DNA of 7,788 bases from assembly GCA_030424955.1 (NCBI GenBank), contig JAUHVS010000260.1, positions 1 through 7,788 on the forward strand. Direction: 5' to 3'. Positions 6,467 to 7,788 of the stretch are shown here, in pieces; the stretch's first letter is position 1, and every line of letters begins with the position of its first letter. The notes beneath the pieces were generated by a model. It saw nothing but the letters and a program-made list of their open reading frames with translations, had not been told where the DNA came from and ran no database searches. Source of the DNA: a bacterium (GTDB lineage: Bacteria > Myxococcota_A > Bradymonadia > UBA7976 > UBA1532). The position numbers were made by a program, and so were the translations under genes.

Positions 6467-7555
6467 GTGCCCGCACCCCTCGACCCGTGGATCGGTCAGC
6501 TGGTGGCCGATCGGTTCCTCATCCGCCAGCGCATCGGCGACGGGGGCATGGGCACGGTGTACCTGGCGGAGCAGGCGCCGGTGGGCCGGCCGGTGGCGGT
6601 GAAGATCCTGCTGCCCGAGTGGGTGAGCGACCCCCGCAAGCTGCGGCGGTTCATGAACGAGGCCCGCATCCTGGGCGGGCTGCACCACCCGCACACGGTG
6701 CGGCTGGTGGACTTCGGCCACCTGCCGGGCGGGCAGCTGTTCATCGCCATGGAGTACGTGCCGGGGGGCACGCTGGCCGACGCCCTGGCGGCCGGGCGGC
6801 TGCCCGAGGCGCTGGCCCTGCGCGTCGCCCGGCAGATCCTGGGCGCGCTGGTCGAGGCCCACGCCCACGGCATCGTGCACCGGGATCTCAAGCCCACCAA
6901 CGTGCTGTTCGACGTCGTGGCGGGCGAGCAGGCGATGGTGCGGGTGGCCGACTTTGGCATCGCGCGCTTCAACCCGCTGGACGTCGATCCCTCGGCCAGC
7001 ACGCCCCCGGGCCCGGTGCCCCCCGAGCGCAGCGGCTTCGGGCTGGCGGCGGTGGAGACCCTGCCCGGCGTGCGGCTGGGCTCGCCCGCGTACGTCAGCC
7101 CCGAGCAGGCCTTCGCCCGCGCCATCGACGGCCGCAGCGACCTGTACTCGCTGGGGGTCATGCTCTACGAGATGCTCGCCGGGCACAGGCCCTTCGACGC
7201 CGCCGACGCCCAGGGGCTGTACCTGGCCCACGTCCACGCCCACGCGCCGCCGCTGACGGCGCTGCCCGAGCTGACGCTGGATCCCGCCACCGTCACGCTC
7301 GTGGAGCGGCTGATGGCGAAGGCCCCCGAGGATCGGCCGGCGACGGCGGCGGTGGCCCTGCAGGCGGTGGAGGCGGTGCTGGCCCGGATCGCGCCGGCCG
7401 AGGCGGCGCCCGCCCTGGCCGCGATGCCGGCGGCCGCGCGGCCGCCCGAGGACACCCGCGACTTCGTGGTGGGGCGGGGGGGGCCGCCGGGCTGGGTGTG
7501 GGGCGTGGCGGTGGGGGGCCTGCTGGTGCTCGCGGCCCTGTGGCTGGTGCGCTGA
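6467..7555 (+). CDS. PknB-type serine/threonine protein kinase with C-terminal membrane anchor
   Basis: This Hanks-type Ser/Thr kinase has 362 residues from the preferred start. Visible motifs are the glycine loop GDGGMG (24-29), ATP-binding Lys46 in VAVK, helix-C Glu65, catalytic HRDLKPTN (138-145) with Asp140, DFG (162-164), the P+1 block GSPAYVSPEQ (205-214) and Asp225 in DLYSLG. All catalytic residues are present, so it should be active. The segment between DFG and SPE is 46 residues and proline-rich, about 20 longer than in mycobacterial PknB. After the kinase fold comes an Ala/Pro-rich linker (about 310-342) and one membrane helix (343-361) ending one residue before the stop, so there is no external sensor domain. 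The GTG at 6467 is chosen because GAGG lies six bases upstream and the usual short lead into the kinase fold follows; GTG at 6455 and ATG at 6410 are alternatives. It is divergent from the desaturase and convergent with the next gene. Targets are unknown. Confidence 0.92.
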   Translation: MPAPLDPWIGQLVADRFLIRQRIGDGGMGTVYLAEQAPVGRPVAVKILLPEWVSDPRKLRRFMNEARILGGLHHPHTVRLVDFGHLPGGQLFIAMEYVPGGTLADALAAGRLPEALALRVARQILGALVEAHAHGIVHRDLKPTNVLFDVVAGEQAMVRVADFGIARFNPLDVDPSASTPPGPVPPERSGFGLAAVETLPGVRLGSPAYVSPEQAFARAIDGRSDLYSLGVMLYEMLAGHRPFDAADAQGLYLAHVHAHAPPLTALPELTLDPATVTLVERLMAKAPEDRPATAAVALQAVEAVLARIAPAEAAPALAAMPAAARPPEDTRDFVVGRGGPPGWVWGVAVGGLLVLAALWLVR

Positions 7556-7574
7556 CCGCAGGCGGCGGGGGGCG

Positions 7575-7788
7575 CTACTCGCCGGGCAGGGCGGTGCGCA
7601 CGGCGTCCCAGGGCACGTCGGTGCCCAGCACGTGCAGCTGCCCGGCCCCCGTGTCGGCGAAGCCGTCGCCGTCCACGTCCACCAGATCCAGGTAGGCCGA
7701 CTCCACCAGGAACTCGCCGAAGCGGGTGTCGAGCAGGAACGGGTCGACCACGAAGCGGTGGTCGCTGACCACACCCTCAACGTGGGAC
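7575..7788 (-). CDS. Hypothetical protein C-terminus with DxDxDG calcium-loop-like motif (partial)
   Basis: Only the last 70 residues lie in the window; the frame is open to the right edge with no stop, so the start is outside. The product includes FLVESAYLDL followed by VDVDGDGFADT, a run of spaced Asp residues like the calcium-binding loops of EF-hand, dockerin, thrombospondin type 3 or FG-GAP repeats, then GQLHVLGTDVPW. Such loops are common in exported proteins of large-genome Gram-negatives, so an extracytoplasmic location is a guess. The stop TAG is at 7575-7577, 19 bases from the convergent kinase stop. A GTG at 7772 could be a start for a 65-residue protein, but the open frame upstream of it makes a longer protein more likely. 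The family is not recognised. Confidence 0.6.
   Translation of the reverse strand, partial: SHVEGVVSDHRFVVDPFLLDTRFGEFLVESAYLDLVDVDGDGFADTGAGQLHVLGTDVPWDAVRTALPGE

Noticed and set aside
6266..7780. 504-codon minus-strand open frame across the kinase
   Set aside because: It is antisense to a kinase with complete motifs and also crosses the C-terminal gene at the right edge in another frame; it has no domain.

Overview
The window is very GC-rich DNA with G or C at most third codon positions, and all six genes read through cleanly. A PknB-type Ser/Thr kinase, a Pro/Ala-rich lipoprotein with TPR-like helices, a linoleoyl-CoA-type desaturase and a stand-alone AceK together fit a high-GC Gram-negative, probably a myxobacterium or related deltaproteobacterial lineage. 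That placement is inferred from gene content; there is no rRNA or other phylogenetic marker here.

Layout, left to right: (1) the N-terminal 307 residues of a lipoprotein on the minus strand, running off the left edge; (2) a divergent DUF924 gene on the plus strand; (3) a 175-base gap holding an AT-rich inverted repeat and two perfect GC hairpins; (4) a plus-strand fusion of a GNAT acetyltransferase domain to a nitrilase-superfamily carbon-nitrogen hydrolase; (5) on the minus strand, aceK (isocitrate dehydrogenase kinase/phosphatase), whose 3' end overlaps the fusion gene by 8 bases; (6) upstream of aceK on the same strand, a membrane fatty acid desaturase, separated by 80 bases containing a strong hairpin; (7) a 234-base divergent intergenic region; (8) a plus-strand Ser/Thr kinase ending in a single C-terminal membrane anchor; (9) the C-terminal 70 residues of a minus-strand protein with a calcium-loop-like motif, entering from the right edge.

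Desaturase and aceK could be co-transcribed. AceK normally throttles isocitrate dehydrogenase to push carbon into the glyoxylate bypass during growth on acetate or fatty acids, so a link to lipid metabolism is plausible but not proven. The usual partners aceA and aceB are not in the window. The rest looks like ordinary chromosomal genes rather than a dedicated system. I see no mobile element, CRISPR array, tRNA, rRNA or toxin-antitoxin pair, and no convincing undescribed multi-gene system. The oddest points are the orphan aceK beside a desaturase, the kinase with a long proline-rich activation segment and no sensor domain, and the structured gap before the GNAT-nitrilase gene.
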